Positions 46,501 through 55,171 of a DNA stretch of 64,000 nt are shown here, piece by piece. The notes beneath the pieces are model-generated. The model was not told where the DNA came from and did not search any database. It saw nothing but the letters and a program-made list of their open reading frames with translations. Location: positions 1,392,653-1,456,652 of the forward strand of contig CALNVZ010003434.1 in assembly GCA_940671915.1 (NCBI GenBank). The letters run 5' to 3'. Source of the stretch: Paracentrotus lividus (taxonomy: Eukaryota; Echinodermata; Echinoidea; Camarodonta; Echinidae). Made by a program: the position numbers and the translations under genes. Every line of letters begins with the position of its first letter. Position 1 is the stretch's first letter.

Positions 46501-47372
46501 TTGAATGATTGATCGATTAATTTTTGATTGATTGTTCAAATGATTGATTAAATCGTTGGAAGAATCATAGGAAATCGACTCAAAAGACTAACATAATTAT
46601 TGTCCAGTGAAAAGTAACAATCAATCCGAATGGGAGTACCTGATTCAGAATACTGATTCATAATAAATAAATCCCTTTAAATTTAACCAAAGTTTTTTTG
46701 TTTTTTTTTTTTTTTGTTTGTGTTTTTTTTTTAACCTCCGACAGAAACTTTCCTTGTTCGCTGAAGCATGAACGAAACAAATAAACAAAGCAATCAGTCA
46801 ATCAATCAAATTAACAATCAATTAAACAACCAACCAAATCCCCTTTCTTATGGGTTGACAACAAAAAAAGTTTAAGGAATATTATTGTAAAAGAAACATA
46901 TTAAAATGAAAACAAAACAATTAAAGTAAATAAATAGCTTTGAAAGTGATTTTCAAATCATAATTCGAAAAAAAAAATGGCAAAGATAAAGAAAAAATTA
47001 GAGGAAGACTGCTGATTAGCAAAAAGTCTGATGATCGTAATCTCAATTTTTCCATTTGTGCGCAAGCCGTTTTTGAGCCCCGACAAAAATGTTCTGTGTG
47101 TACTCAAGCATGAACGAAATCATTATTTTAATTGGATTTGAAAGATAAGACTTCAGAGCATCTATTAAACATAACATATAGACATCATGATTTGAAACAA
47201 AATTTGACAGACTTTTCAAAACTGTCCCGTTTTTATTGATACGCACTGTATATCACCATTCTAAAAGGCATTCGAACTTAAAATCAAGATCACGTACACC
47301 ATTGTTTCAGTTACTTACCTCTCTCAAAGCATCTGCTTGCTTGGCACTCAGATCACTCAAAACACCAGTCAT
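34432..47372 (-). CDS. SEC14-like protein (CRAL-TRIO + GOLD domain)
   Basis: Twelve minus-strand exons total about 388 codons; with one short N-terminal exon not found, the length would be close to the roughly 400 residues of vertebrate SEC14L2-type proteins. The product is expected to bind hydrophobic ligands (phospholipids, tocopherol, squalene in relatives) in the CRAL-TRIO pocket, with the C-terminal GOLD domain mediating protein contacts; it is cytosolic or on Golgi membranes. Diagnostic pieces: start [18 protein letters not shown], then [80 protein letters not shown] and KFDN. Phases match at every recognised junction except after the 42170-42232 exon, where the frame is broken. The first intron is about 3.5 kb and filled with transposons. 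Either a one-base sequence error or a recent null allele would explain the break. Confidence 0.9.
34716..34845. repeat. CTT/GAA microsatellite
   Basis: About 130 bp of nearly pure TTC repeats in an intron of the SEC14-like gene. Arg-only and Lys-only open frames on the minus strand are artefacts of this tract. Confidence 0.97.
35027..35178 (-). CDS. SEC14-like exon 12: GOLD domain core
   Basis: Acceptor ATTTGATTTTCAG, donor GTAAGT, phase 2 in and phase 1 out. Encodes [18 protein letters not shown], then [20 protein letters not shown]. The HDIAFGIY and N-H-PEDG motifs are hallmarks of the SEC14L GOLD domain. Confidence 0.95.
35469..35611 (-). CDS. SEC14-like exon 11: CRAL-TRIO/GOLD junction
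   Basis: Encodes [20 protein letters not shown], then [14 protein letters not shown] and ASSIF. GGKVPKxYY marks the end of the CRAL-TRIO domain and entry to the GOLD domain. Phase 0 in, phase 2 out, donor GTTTGT. Confidence 0.94.
35619..35674. repeat. AAAAC microsatellite
   Basis: About ten AAAAC units directly upstream (minus-strand sense) of the exon 11 acceptor; as GTTTT in the transcript it may serve as the polypyrimidine-like tract. Confidence 0.9.
36173..37243. mobile_element. Foldback/MITE, 1.07 kb
   Basis: The ends are perfect inverted copies over more than 50 bp, starting TAAACCCCTCCCAAAAAGTT. Arms of about 400 bp share CATGATAACTTTTCAGGTAC and TTTATTGATATCCTATTTGT. Each arm holds two related subunits of about 190 bp, each with a GATAACTTT…TTTATTCC block, so the element is an inverted pair of tandem repeats. 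It has no coding potential and sits in an intron of the SEC14-like gene. Confidence 0.85.
37262..38490 (-). repeat. Tandem array of truncated SEC14-like exon 10 ends
   Basis: At least ten 75-77-bp units. On the minus strand each reads GGTACCCTCACAGATTCAGA, TGGTTTCCCCAACATGTACC and CCAGTTAGGTAAG. This is the last 45 bp of exon 10 ([12 protein letters not shown]…) plus its donor site and about 25 bp of intron. Units are nearly identical. Many have TAG immediately before GTAAG where the true exon has AAG. Two copies of a 210-bp segment beginning with ATTTC repeats (37683-37890 and 38119-38330) interrupt the array, giving a higher-order unit of about 435 bp. Confidence 0.9.
38488..38597 (-). CDS. 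SEC14-like exon 10: CRAL-TRIO end
   Basis: Acceptor TATATATATAG, donor GTAAGA. Encodes [19 protein letters not shown] then [17 protein letters not shown], matching the conserved NWKEVLLKHI…YGGTxTDPDG region of SEC14L proteins. This is the source of the tandem array immediately downstream. Confidence 0.95.
39159..39303 (-). CDS. SEC14-like exon 9: CRAL-TRIO core
   Basis: Encodes [19 protein letters not shown], then [16 protein letters not shown], then [12 protein letters not shown]. This matches the lipid-binding core (YPE…FVV-APKLFPVAYNL-KPFLSEDT). Phase 0 in, phase 1 out, donor GTAAGT. Confidence 0.95.
39341..39584. mobile_element. MITE, 0.24 kb
   Basis: Arms of about 65 bp share AACACAAAGACTTACGATTG and TTTCTTGGTAACCTCAT-like sequence. 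They flank a loop of about 110 bp with GATTAGGATTAAGAT-type repeats. Intronic. Confidence 0.85.
40167..40262 (-). CDS. SEC14-like exon 8: CRAL-TRIO beta strand
   Basis: Encodes [20 protein letters not shown], then [12 protein letters not shown]. This matches the LGRKVETIT-IYDCEGL-xKHLWKP segment of SEC14L proteins. Phase 0 both ends. Confidence 0.95.
40576..40670 (-). CDS. SEC14-like exon 7
   Basis: Encodes (G)[20 protein letters not shown], then [11 protein letters not shown]. This matches the GLLFSASKQDLLRTK segment. Phase 1 in, phase 0 out, donor GTAATT. Confidence 0.93.
41008..41101 (-). CDS. SEC14-like exon 6
   Basis: Encodes [20 protein letters not shown], then [11 protein letters not shown]. 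This matches the V-IQQYLSGG…DLDGCPVWYDIIGPLDPKG segment. It needs phase 0 entry, which exon 5 as sequenced does not give. Confidence 0.93.
41290..41335. repeat. AGT microsatellite
   Basis: AGTAGTAGT tract with GTGGTGG ends, intronic. Confidence 0.9.
41383..41700. repeat. Two-copy repeat, 250-bp period
   Basis: CTTGCAGCAGGGCTTCAAGA occurs at about 41393 and 41640, each followed by CTGTAATCTTA and GCACAAT. No coding potential. Confidence 0.75.
41825..42070. mobile_element. MITE with CAGTGGCGGATCCAGG ends
   Basis: Left end CAGTGGCGGATCCAGG, right end CCTGGATCCGCGCCTG, its near-perfect inverse. Both sides are flanked by ATATG (41820-41824 and 42071-42075), a candidate target duplication. The interior has G/C and T runs and GCGAGCGATAAGCGAG, related to the GCGAAGCGCGAG repeats at 44-46 kb. 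Confidence 0.85.
42170..42232 (-). CDS. SEC14-like exon 5, frame disrupted
   Basis: Acceptor CTATTTCAG, donor GTAAAT. The frame from exon 4 reads (G)[19 protein letters not shown] and then TGA; the exon then ends in phase 1, but exon 6 requires phase 0. Removing one base from the AATAACC stretch would give …EWYEIPE joined to VCLKYW, which matches the family's W-PPE-V pattern. Either a one-base sequence error or a real frameshift is present. Confidence 0.7.
42714..43053 (+). mobile_element. tRNA-derived SINE
   Basis: The head folds like a tRNA: TGTCGT at the start pairs with ACGACA at about 42770, with a B box GGTTCGATTCC. The body of about 270 bp ends with AAAGCGCCATGAAAAA and TAGCGCTATTTAAA followed by an A/AAT-rich tail, a 3' end typical of invertebrate SINEs. 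Intronic, and opposite in orientation to the SEC14-like gene. Confidence 0.8.
43490..43530 (-). CDS. SEC14-like exon 4 (short)
   Basis: 41 bp. Enters in phase 2 and leaves in phase 1. Encodes (S)[13 protein letters not shown](G), which aligns without gaps to the family's SFDLQKSEAML-K-H segment, conserving D and K-x-S. Weakly conserved after KRS. Confidence 0.6.
43763..43804 (-). CDS. SEC14-like exon 3 (short)
   Basis: 42 bp, acceptor GATTTACAG, donor GTAAAC. Encodes [13 protein letters not shown], matching the NPDDYFLLRWLRA start of the CRAL-TRIO N-terminal helix bundle. The usual RWLRA is changed. It needs a two-base carry-over from an exon not found between here and 47319. Confidence 0.6.
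44050..46000. repeat. GCGAAGCGCGAG tandem repeat, interrupted
   Basis: About twelve units of 110-130 bp. Each has GCGAGCGCGAAGCGCGAGCC followed by GAAAATTTTGGGTTTT, AAAGATATATG-ATAAATAAA and GGGGCACTTTCTA. The array starts at a transposon-like end GGCGTGGATCCAGG (44055) and is split by an unrelated insertion at about 45262-45780. Confidence 0.85.
45631..45746. repeat. Strong hairpin, 38-bp arms
   Basis: 45631-45668 and 45709-45746 are inverted copies with one mismatch (CTAGTGAGTAACGCTTTACA…). An inner pair, TTGCACAAACT (45618) and AGTTTGTGCAA (45691), overlaps the same region. This is the core of the insertion that splits the GCGAAGCGCGAG array. Confidence 0.85.
46066..47090. mobile_element. 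Foldback element, 1.0 kb
   Basis: Outer arms share TGCGCACAAA and ACGATCATCAGACTTTTTGC, with CTAATCAGCAG. Inner arms share GGGGATTTGGTTGGTTG. The centre is (GATT)n-type simple repeat (46350-46560) and T runs. No open frame of interest. It is in the first intron of the SEC14-like gene. Confidence 0.85.
47319..47372 (-). CDS. SEC14-like exon 1 (start codon)
   Basis: ATG at 47372; encodes [18 protein letters not shown] up to a GTAAGT donor, phase 0. The SEC14L consensus start is MSGRVGDLSPxQxEALxxFR. The next exon, which should encode about 13 residues beginning F-R-E-N-like, was not found in the following intron. Confidence 0.88.
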
Positions 47373-48121
47373 TGTGATTCCAAACAATAAAAACTCATTC
47401 TTATCAAATAAAAAATGTGAACCAAGACTAATCAAATCATAACGCTGTCAAATAAGATCCGAAGAATGGATAAACCAACAGGCCTTTAAATCTTAGACAC
47501 AGAGTTTACCGCCTTCTGACATCATCTCATGACGAAACATTCTGGAAAGTCAGTGTGCACATGAAGAGCTTTGATATGCTATTAAAATGTATGTGTATAT
47601 AATTATTATTGGAAATTTAGTTTCGTGATCATGGAGGCGGGTCTAGAATTTATAAAACTCTAGGGTCAGCTTGTGACTTTATGTTAATTTTTTTATATAA
47701 TATAGATTTGATTAAGACAATGCGAAATTCTTGGCTAAAAAAAGAAAGATAAATGGTACCGATTATCATGATTAAGACAGGAGTTCGTTGAAACTATTCT
47801 TACATGAAAAAGACTAGGGGTTCGGTTCTGCAGACCACCCTATAAAATGACACTTGTTCACTGTGCCGCACCTGATCTTGTAAGCTATAATCTATCATTA
47901 TTTATGCTTGCTTACGGATATGATTTTTAAATGATCAATCCTTATATTTATCTAACACAGTAATCTATACACATCAGACTTTGATCACTAATGTTTGATA
48001 AGGTGATTCACTCATTGTCTTGTTAATGGTTTCATTCAAGTTCAATCTGCAATCCTCACGAGAAAATAAGTGCACTCTGCTTTTTTTTCTTTTCTTTTTT
48101 CTCTTTTTTTAATGTTTATAG
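47373..48121. other. Upstream region of the SEC14-like gene
   Basis: AT-rich. It should contain the promoter and 5' UTR of the minus-strand SEC14-like gene. I see no confident TATA/Inr pair. A TTTATAAA stretch at about 47650 is a weak candidate. Confidence 0.3.
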
Positions 48122-49104
48122 ATAGGGTAGATGTAGGGAATACCGGACAGTAGGGACTATCGGACGGTCACCACATGTCCAGCCCTAGCTGCCAACAATA
48201 AGACAACTGAGTTGAAATACGGCATCTATTGGTCAGGTGTCTGTCTGGGAAGGTTTAAATGCTGTATTCGACAACAACAGTGAGAAACTTCCGAGAAACT
48301 ACCACAACTGTCAAGGTAGGAAAATTTGCAGCCTGAAAAATGGCCTGATGTAAAATTGACATTTTGAGAGAATGTGATGGTATAAAAATAGAATTGGGGC
48401 ATGACCTCTATTTCATGCATTATGGACATGTGTGGAGGGTGGGCCAAACGTGTATGGAGTGTTTGCACTGTACAAAGCCTGTGTATTGGGGTGGCAGTGT
48501 GTTGAAAAGTGCTAGTCAGTCATTTTTTTGTGTAGGGAAAACGGACACCACATGGACGGTTGTTTGTTTACTTCCGGTTGAGTTGCTAAGCATGTAGATC
48601 AAATAGTAAGTTGCATATATAGATGTATAATTTTATTTATTAAATTGTTTGACAATTTTGAAAATGTCTATTTCTCTTATTATTATTGTGATATGTCATG
48701 ATCTAATGAGATATAAAGTTATTCTGAGTGTTTTGAAACTTTGTAGTAAAATGCTATAATCTTCTAAAAAGAATAATGTATAAAAAATCAATACAAACAT
48801 GTTAAGTTGATGGTTTACATTCAAATCAGTGCTTCCAGACAGATCTTTATACAAAAAAAAAGGGTAAAAAACATACTGTCCGGTATTTCCTAACACTGTA
48901 GGGAATGCCGGATCAATTCACGATGACGTCATTATTTGCATATTACTGCCTCAACAAATATTGATTACCTCAATTTTTTTTGGAAAATAAAGTTGAATGA
49001 TGTAGCTAAGCAATGAGAATTTTTTCTTTTGTGATTTTATTGTTTTCAATGTGCTAATTAAGCAAATGAGCTTAAGTGGCCGGTATTCCCTACATCTACC
49101 CTAT
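48122..49104. mobile_element. DNA transposon remnant with 25-bp perfect ends
   Basis: Left ATAGGGTAGATGTAGGGAAT (continuing ACCGG) and its exact inverse at 49080-49104. The inner sequence repeats the motif (TACCGGACAGTAGGG near 48142; ACTGTCCGGTATTTCCTAA and TAGGGAATGCCGG near 48880-48910). No transposase is recognised, so it is a non-autonomous 0.98-kb element. Confidence 0.85.
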
Positions 49105-49331
49105 ATTTAATGGTAGATAATACATAGACAGACATTACAGTATGGAAATTTCAAGGGAGTATACAGCTCGTGTTAAAGAAAGGTTCGTTCACCGAAAATG
49201 AAATAGGGTTCAACGTTTCGTTGTCCGAACAAAACTCTAGTCATTTTCGGGCAACGAAACTTCGGACTATTGCATTATGTTTAGACAAAACGAAATCAAA
49301 TTTAAGGACAGAGGAGCCCCCCCCCCCTACT

Positions 49332-50176
49332 AGGCCCGGTCTCACCAGCCAGATCTTGCTGGAGCGTTTCTGGAGCGGTGAGAAAATTCATCACCGCTCG
49401 TTACTGTTTCAGCACCACCGTTTAAGAGAAGTTTGCCCCCGTTAAGGCAACGCCGTATACGCTCGGCCACAGCTGATGGTCCTCCTACGCGCTCCGAAAG
49501 TTTTGAGCTGCACAAAATATTGCGAGCGGTGAGGAGCAGGCAAATTTCCGCTCCGGCTAAGTCCACCGCTTCAACAACGCCCAGTCAAAGTTTGGCGCCG
49601 CTATTAGACGCAAGTTCGTGGACGCTTGGGTCCGCTAGGCAACGCAGAAATCTTGAACGCTGGACCACCGCTGCTTCGCCAGCTTTGCCCGGCGGTGATT
49701 AAACGTTGCACAAACTTTGGTGGAGTGGTTGTAAGCGTTTTACGAGCGGACACGGGATTGCTGGAACGGTGTCAGGCGTTGTTTTGTAGCAGCGATCCAT
49801 TGCGGTGATGAACTTTGGTTTGGCGTTGCTATGGAGGTGTCGGAGCGACCAGAATTTCTATTAAAAATCTATTAGAACTTCTATCAAAACGATCCGTTCA
49901 GCTCCGTAGTCAAAAGCGGTATGCCGCCAAACCAACTTTAAACCCCGCCGAGCCAACGCTCGCATGCATGCATGCGCAGAACGCCGCTCTATCAACGCTC
50001 GCGTCACCGCTAAACCAACGCTAAAGCAAAGCCGGTTTTCGCTAAGGCAACGCCCGTGTTTTCGACCCCCCCCCCCCCTATTTTGTGCGCGTGACGAGTG
50101 TTGTCGAAATTTGGCCCCCAGTCTCCCCACCGTTCAAGGAACGCTCCAACAAAGTTCGGGCGGTGAGACCGGGCCT
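49332..50176. mobile_element. GC-rich MITE with AGGCCCGGTCTCACC ends
   Basis: Perfect 15-bp terminal inverted repeats, AGGCCCGGTCTCACC. The 845-bp interior is much richer in G+C than its surroundings and dense in short variants of CGCTNNGGCAACGC and GGAACGCTCC. Long overlapping open frames occur on both strands, as expected of GC-rich, stop-poor repeat DNA; none resembles a known protein. It lies about 570 bp upstream of the CCCH gene start. Confidence 0.8.
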
Positions 50177-50462
50177 TTAGTGTCTGATATTATAGGCAAA
50201 TAGGTGGATGGCCGGATGGATGGGAAGATTAAAATTTGGCAAATCACTTATTCTCTTGTCTAAGTTTTCATGATTCTGGAATCTCTTCAATTTAATCAAT
50301 AAAGACGGATACCGCTGGAATGACGAATGGATAGAGCTAGTGGATTATGCCCATTAGCTATATTGAAACGGATGAATAATAATTATAATAGTCTGATTGT
50401 TATCAGCAATAATGAGTAGAAAATTCCCAAATTAAATCTCAAATTTCTGTCTTTGGTATTAC

Positions 50463-50463
<1 letters not shown>

Positions 50464-50502
<39 letters not shown>

Positions 50503-50526
50503 GGGGGTGGTGGTGTTGTTGTTGAG
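50464..50526. repeat. TTG microsatellite
   Basis: About 13 TTG units followed by GGGGGTGGTGG and TTGTTG. Confidence 0.95.
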
Positions 50527-50748
50527 AGTACATTTCACGTCATGCATGTTTAACCATATATATGGGCAAACAAATATTTAAACTTGAGCAGTGATGTTAT
50601 TAAAAAAATAACACCCTCTCCTGCTTTTAGATAAAACTTTGAAGTAAGCACCAGAAATGGCCGGACACAAAAAAAGTGAATATTTCCGAAGATGTCGGTG
50701 GTGTAGGCCATCTCCAGGCGGAAACATTACACGACAAGGAAAACGAAA

Positions 50749-50843
50749 ATGACGTCCCTGGGCCTGTTAGCAGACTACGCTTCATCTTCAGGCTCTGATT
50801 CGGAATCTGGAGCTGAAATTTCAACCAATTGTCAAGAAAAAAA
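50749..50843 (+). CDS. CCCH gene exon 1
   Basis: 31 codons plus two bases. The donor is GTAAAC at 50844. The better-looking GTAAGT six bases on would include an in-frame TAA, so it cannot be used. The ATG context is AACGAAAATGA. Confidence 0.85.
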
Positions 50844-52083
50844 GTAAACGTAAGTGGCATGACTGGAAATTGCTAGAAAATAATTTTTGCTTCGAATAAT
50901 GATGGAATTTATAACTTTCAAAATGCAAAATAAGAACTTTACCTTCATTATTCATAGCATTGTCCATCTATTCAGTTTGATGTGAACAGTGAAAATGAGA
51001 TGAAAATTTATGATACTTTTTATCATGGTCAATTATGAATTGACCATGCATAAGTGTAAGTGACTTTTTATAAATTAATGGAAGTGGACTAAGCCTATCT
51101 ATTTTCAATTTTCATATCATGATAATTTAAAATTGATGACCTGCAGTTCTATTCAAGTCTAACTTAGATGTTCCATAAACCAGTAGCCTATGGCTATGGT
51201 CAGTAAAATGATGAGATATTATAACTTTTCATCTCGTAATTTCTTGAAGAATGCCATCCTTCCTTCCTGTACGCGTGATGTAAAATGTGCTGTCAATTTG
51301 AATGTATTCAGAATTCTGAAATTTGTTTCAACTCATTCAATAGTGTGTGTGAGATCAATGAATTTTAGGAATAATTAAAGGAATTACATATGACATGTGA
51401 TTTTTTTAAAATTATTATTTTTAATTATTATTATTGATGCTGTCACAATTTATCTCTCGTTTCACAGGCAACAGAATCTCTTAACCAGTCAAGATGCCTC
51501 CAGTTCTTCCGACTCTGAATCCTCCAACTCAGCCAGTACGAGGAAATCAATCGATAAGGATGACAACAACTGTCCACTGCCATTACCTCAACTTTTTGCA
51601 TCATCAGATCCTAACGAAGGAACCAGTAATAACCTTCTGAGTTTGTCCGTCTTTGCGAATCCCTATGAGGAAGCAAGACAAGACAGGCTCTCCATTCTAG
51701 AGAAACATGTCAAACTGAAAGAACAAGAGAAGGCCGACAGTGCTGCCAGAGGAAATAAGAAAGTATGCTACAAATTCCAGAAGGGGAAATGTCGGTTTGG
51801 AGACACTTGCAAGTTCTCTCATGGCAGTAAGGATCCACCGGTGGTATTGACAGGAGGGAATCGTGAAGCTTATCCTAGTGCTGCAAGCGGGGGTCACATG
51901 GGGGCACCCTATCAGGATGGGATTTATGATGAAGGACAGAGAGCAGAGGAGGAAGAAGAGACAATCCGAAAGAGAAAGAAAGACCGTGCAGGACTTAGCG
52001 AGAAGCTTATCCCGTCAAAGAAAGCAATGAGAATATATGATAGACAGAGAACACAGGATAGGCCTTGGACTGCAAAGAGATGA
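50749..52083 (+). CDS. CCCH zinc-finger protein, complete, two exons
   Basis: Exons 50749-50843 and 51468-52083 join in phase 2 to give 236 residues. The N-terminus, MTSLGLLADYASSSGSDSES, is acidic and Ser-rich. A middle segment (about 95-125) is charged and probably helical (EEARQDRLSILEKHVKLKEQ). One zinc finger lies at about 132-150, C-x7-C-x5-C-x3-H (CYKFQKGKCRFGDTCKFSH), the type that binds single-stranded RNA. The C-terminus is basic and Lys/Arg-rich with KRKKDR, a likely nuclear signal. A role in RNA processing is inferred from the finger and composition; I do not recognise the exact orthologue. The second exon's frame stays open upstream of its acceptor, but the GTAAAC donor/CACAG acceptor pair restores a Met start. 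The gene is divergent from the SEC14-like gene and convergent with GTF2H3. Confidence 0.88.
51468..52083 (+). CDS. CCCH gene exon 2
   Basis: Preceded by TTTATCTCTCGTTTCACAG. Encodes QQNLLTSQDASSSSDSESSN through the zinc finger to the stop TGA at 52081. Confidence 0.92.
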
Positions 52084-52560
52084 TAGATTTTGAGAATTGG
52101 ACTTAATTTTATTTTATGTACTATTCAAAATGTAAAAATATTAGTATAGAAATTGAAATTATTTGCTGCCATGATTCAAAATGATCCCTTTGGGATTGGA
52201 CAGGTGTCAGAATGCATCCTATGACCAGGATAATAATAATTGTAAAGCTTAGAGATGAAATTGTTTCATATTAGGTGCTGTGTAAATCACAACTATCATT
52301 ATTCATCTATGTGCAAAATCATTTGACAGAGCATCCATCGCAATTGAAGTCATAAATAGAGTTGTTATTGCTGTGTGAAATAAAACCTCTATTGCTTCTT
52401 AGCAACTGTATCCATAGAGTGAATGATACAATAAATGATCAAATTCAATTTTTGTACTAATGCATTGAATTATACAGTGAGCACTATTTAATACCCCAAA
52501 TTGATGAATAAAGTGGAATGTTATGGACTCCTACTATGTCCTGACGTAGGCTTCAATTTT
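52084..52560 (+). terminator. 3' UTR and poly(A) signals of the CCCH gene
   Basis: AATAAA signals at 52378, 52430 and 52507. The UTR includes a short SINE-tail-like piece (about 52220-52310: ATAATAATTGTAAAGC … GGTGCTGTGTAAATCAC). Confidence 0.6.
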
Positions 52561-53890
52561 TTATTAGCACCCATGGAAATAAGAAGCTCCCAAGTCATTT
52601 TACTAGAGATGGTCGATAAATAGAACTTCATTGTTCACTTGCAAAGACGCTCTGTCATCAACAACTCATTTCCCAGGATGGAAATGGAAAAACATGCTCA
52701 TGTTTTTTCATTGGTTGCAACTCCTTTGAGGCGTATCATTTTATCCGTGAATTTTGTAAACACCCAGTTATAAATTTTACGCAGTATTAGTAGGGGCTCT
52801 AAGAAATTGTACGGACAGCAGCAAGAATCACTTTAACAGCAGGTTTTGGATTTCATTTGTTTCTTCATCAATGAAACAAAATGACTCATTAAAAGTCTGA
52901 TTTGTCAATTAATTAGCCACACACAGTCCTTCATTTATATTTTTATTATATACATGTATGTGTAATAAAGTTAAAGTGCGACCTGATAGAGTCAAGTAAT
53001 TTTTTTGCATTTTTGCATATTTGCAGTTGCTTGATATGCGATGTAATTGGTTCTCACTACATCATGTGACAGGTGAAGAACTTGTAGGCCTTTTAATGAT
53101 GATAGTGCAAGCTGTAATTTGATTACATAGAGTTCATCCATTTTAAGGAGGTGCTTGGGACCAACCTATACTGAATACATAGGTTTGCACATGTTTTGAA
53201 TAGTATCTGTGCTCGCTATAACAGACTTAGACTTTTATCTTTCAGGCTCTGGAATATGTATTTGGTGATGATAATGGTGATGCCTTGGTGGTGTCAATTA
53301 GAAAATATTATCAAATAATTTAGAATATCAAGACAGTCCCCACACTTTATAGTGAGCACAGATGGGTCTTAGTTTAATATATACATGCAAACTTTCATGT
53401 TCAGTACAGATTCAGTAAAGAAGAATTCATTACAATGGGTTCGATCCCAAGCACATCGTTATAATGGAAGTGAACTGGATAAAAATACAAAAGTATCAGC
53501 TGGGGTTGTTTCACCAAGTCATTCTTAACATTACTGATGATTTTACAAACACTGATGCAAAATGATGAAGAATGTGATTGGTATAGAGCCCAAGAACATG
53601 TCCCAGTTGTTCATTAAGTCACCCGTAACTTTATGAAAGACTTAGTGAAACACCCCCTGATTCCTTATTCTATTACCTTGACCCTCATTCTTTGTTCAAT
53701 TACCATGTTTTTTATCATCATCATATGCAACATTTCACTGAAAATATAACCCTCATCATCACCATTATCATGTCTATTAATCATCTATATAAATATAACA
53801 AGCACAGATACGACAAAATTGTGTTACAACGAGGCGATTCGCTTGGCCTCTACATATGTGTTTTCAGTATAACAAAATTTTGTTATAACA

Positions 53891-54076
53891 AGGTAGAGTC
53901 AACCTTGCCCAAGTCGAATTTGATGGGACTGAAAAAATAGCTTTGACATTGAAAAAAAAAAGACTTATGAAGGGTTAAAAACAATAGAAATGAATACTGA
54001 ATTTGACTGGCAAAAAAATCTTGGACGTGAGCAATTATTTGATGTAAACACATTCGACCTTGGCAAGGTTGACTGT
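53891..54076. mobile_element. Tigger/pogo-like MITE 1
   Basis: Ends GAGTCAACCTTGCCCAAGTC and, inverted, CAGTCAACCTTGCCAAGGTC, with TA immediately outside both ends, the target duplication of Tc1/mariner-class elements. Interior of about 130 bp without coding potential. Confidence 0.7.
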
Positions 54077-54135
54077 ACTTGGCTTGGTCGTGGGTGCCTA
54101 TTTACACTGTATTAACAGATTGTCATCACCTTCTG

Positions 54136-54320
54136 TACAGTCCACTCCCATTATGACTAGATCCTTGGGTCCAGTCTAATTATCTAAATTACCTAAACAA
54201 TAAAATATTGTTTAATCTGAATGCAGCTTTGCAATTTTGAGATTTGGACCAGGAGAATTGCCGTTTTAATGATATCTTGCTGTATCCATGCTCATTACAA
54301 TGGGGATGGACTGTACTGTG
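54136..54320. mobile_element. Tigger/pogo-like MITE 2
   Basis: Ends GTACAGTCCACTCCCATTAT and, inverted, GTACAGTCCATCCCCATTGT. It lies 60 bp from the previous element and has a related TACAGTCNA end but a different interior. Confidence 0.7.
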
Positions 54321-55092
54321 GCCAGCTTGCATAACACACTACATTGCATTAATACATGCCACACAGACACTGGAAACTACAATAAAAAAGAAGAAAGATT
54401 TTTTTATTCATTTTAATTTTAATCCTTGAAAGGACTTTATTTAAGAAATAATAATAACATTAAAAAAAAAAACATTCGATGGCACGATTGGGATCAATCA
54501 GGAAAAGATTTCGGCCTCCTAAAGTACATCGTCTATGCTGATGAAAGCTGGATCATGCAGCTTTCAATTTAGCTTGTATTACTCTTTCACACCAAGAGTT
54601 TTTCTGTAGGGATGGCTGGTATTATAATATGACCACAGGAAGATGCACAGGCATAGGCTGACTTGATCAAAGCATAGCGGGCAGGACATGGGCCTGGTCG
54701 CACTGAATTCCAAAATTTGAATCCTGTCTGCACAGTACTGCTATCATGTCATTGATGATTGGGGTAATGTGGGGTCAGTCCTCTTCTTTTTCTTTTCTTT
54801 TTTTTTTTTGGGGGGGGGGGGTGAGGGAGGCACTCTATAGTCTATTAGAAGGTCAAAATTTGAAGAGCCTTATTGTTGTGAAGTCACAAAGGAATCTTCT
54901 ATCACTTGGAAAATCTCACATTGATTTTTTCCCTTTCCTCCATCTCTCCCCTTTCTTACCATACGATCGCTACACCATTGGTACTAACACTGTAGTTCTG
55001 TCTATCAAGTAGCAGGCATATGGCATGGCAAAAATCATACAAAACACTGTTTTGCTCTTGTTATTGTCCCTAAAAACATCCTTGTAGCCAAA

Positions 55093-55171
55093 TCATGTTA
55101 TTGAAGCCACGGCAGAAGATTTCTTTTTCCTTTTCATCTTTGTGGGAGCACCCTTGATCTTGAAAGCAGTG
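55093..55171 (-). CDS. GTF2H3 last exon
   Basis: Acceptor GATTTCCACAG, phase 2 in. Encodes (H)[20 protein letters not shown] and ends VASIT-stop (TGA at 55095-55093). The basic tail is typical of the family. Confidence 0.92.

Larger units (their letters stand above)
52561..55092. other. Intergenic stretch between convergent genes
   Basis: No exon seen apart from the GTF2H3 end at the right. It contains two Tigger-like MITEs (53891-54076, 54136-54320), several A and T runs and a G run at 54811-54821. Confidence 0.5.

Noticed and set aside
49342..50203. Several 68-91-residue open frames
   Set aside because: Stop-poor GC-rich MITE with open frames on both strands and no family resemblance.
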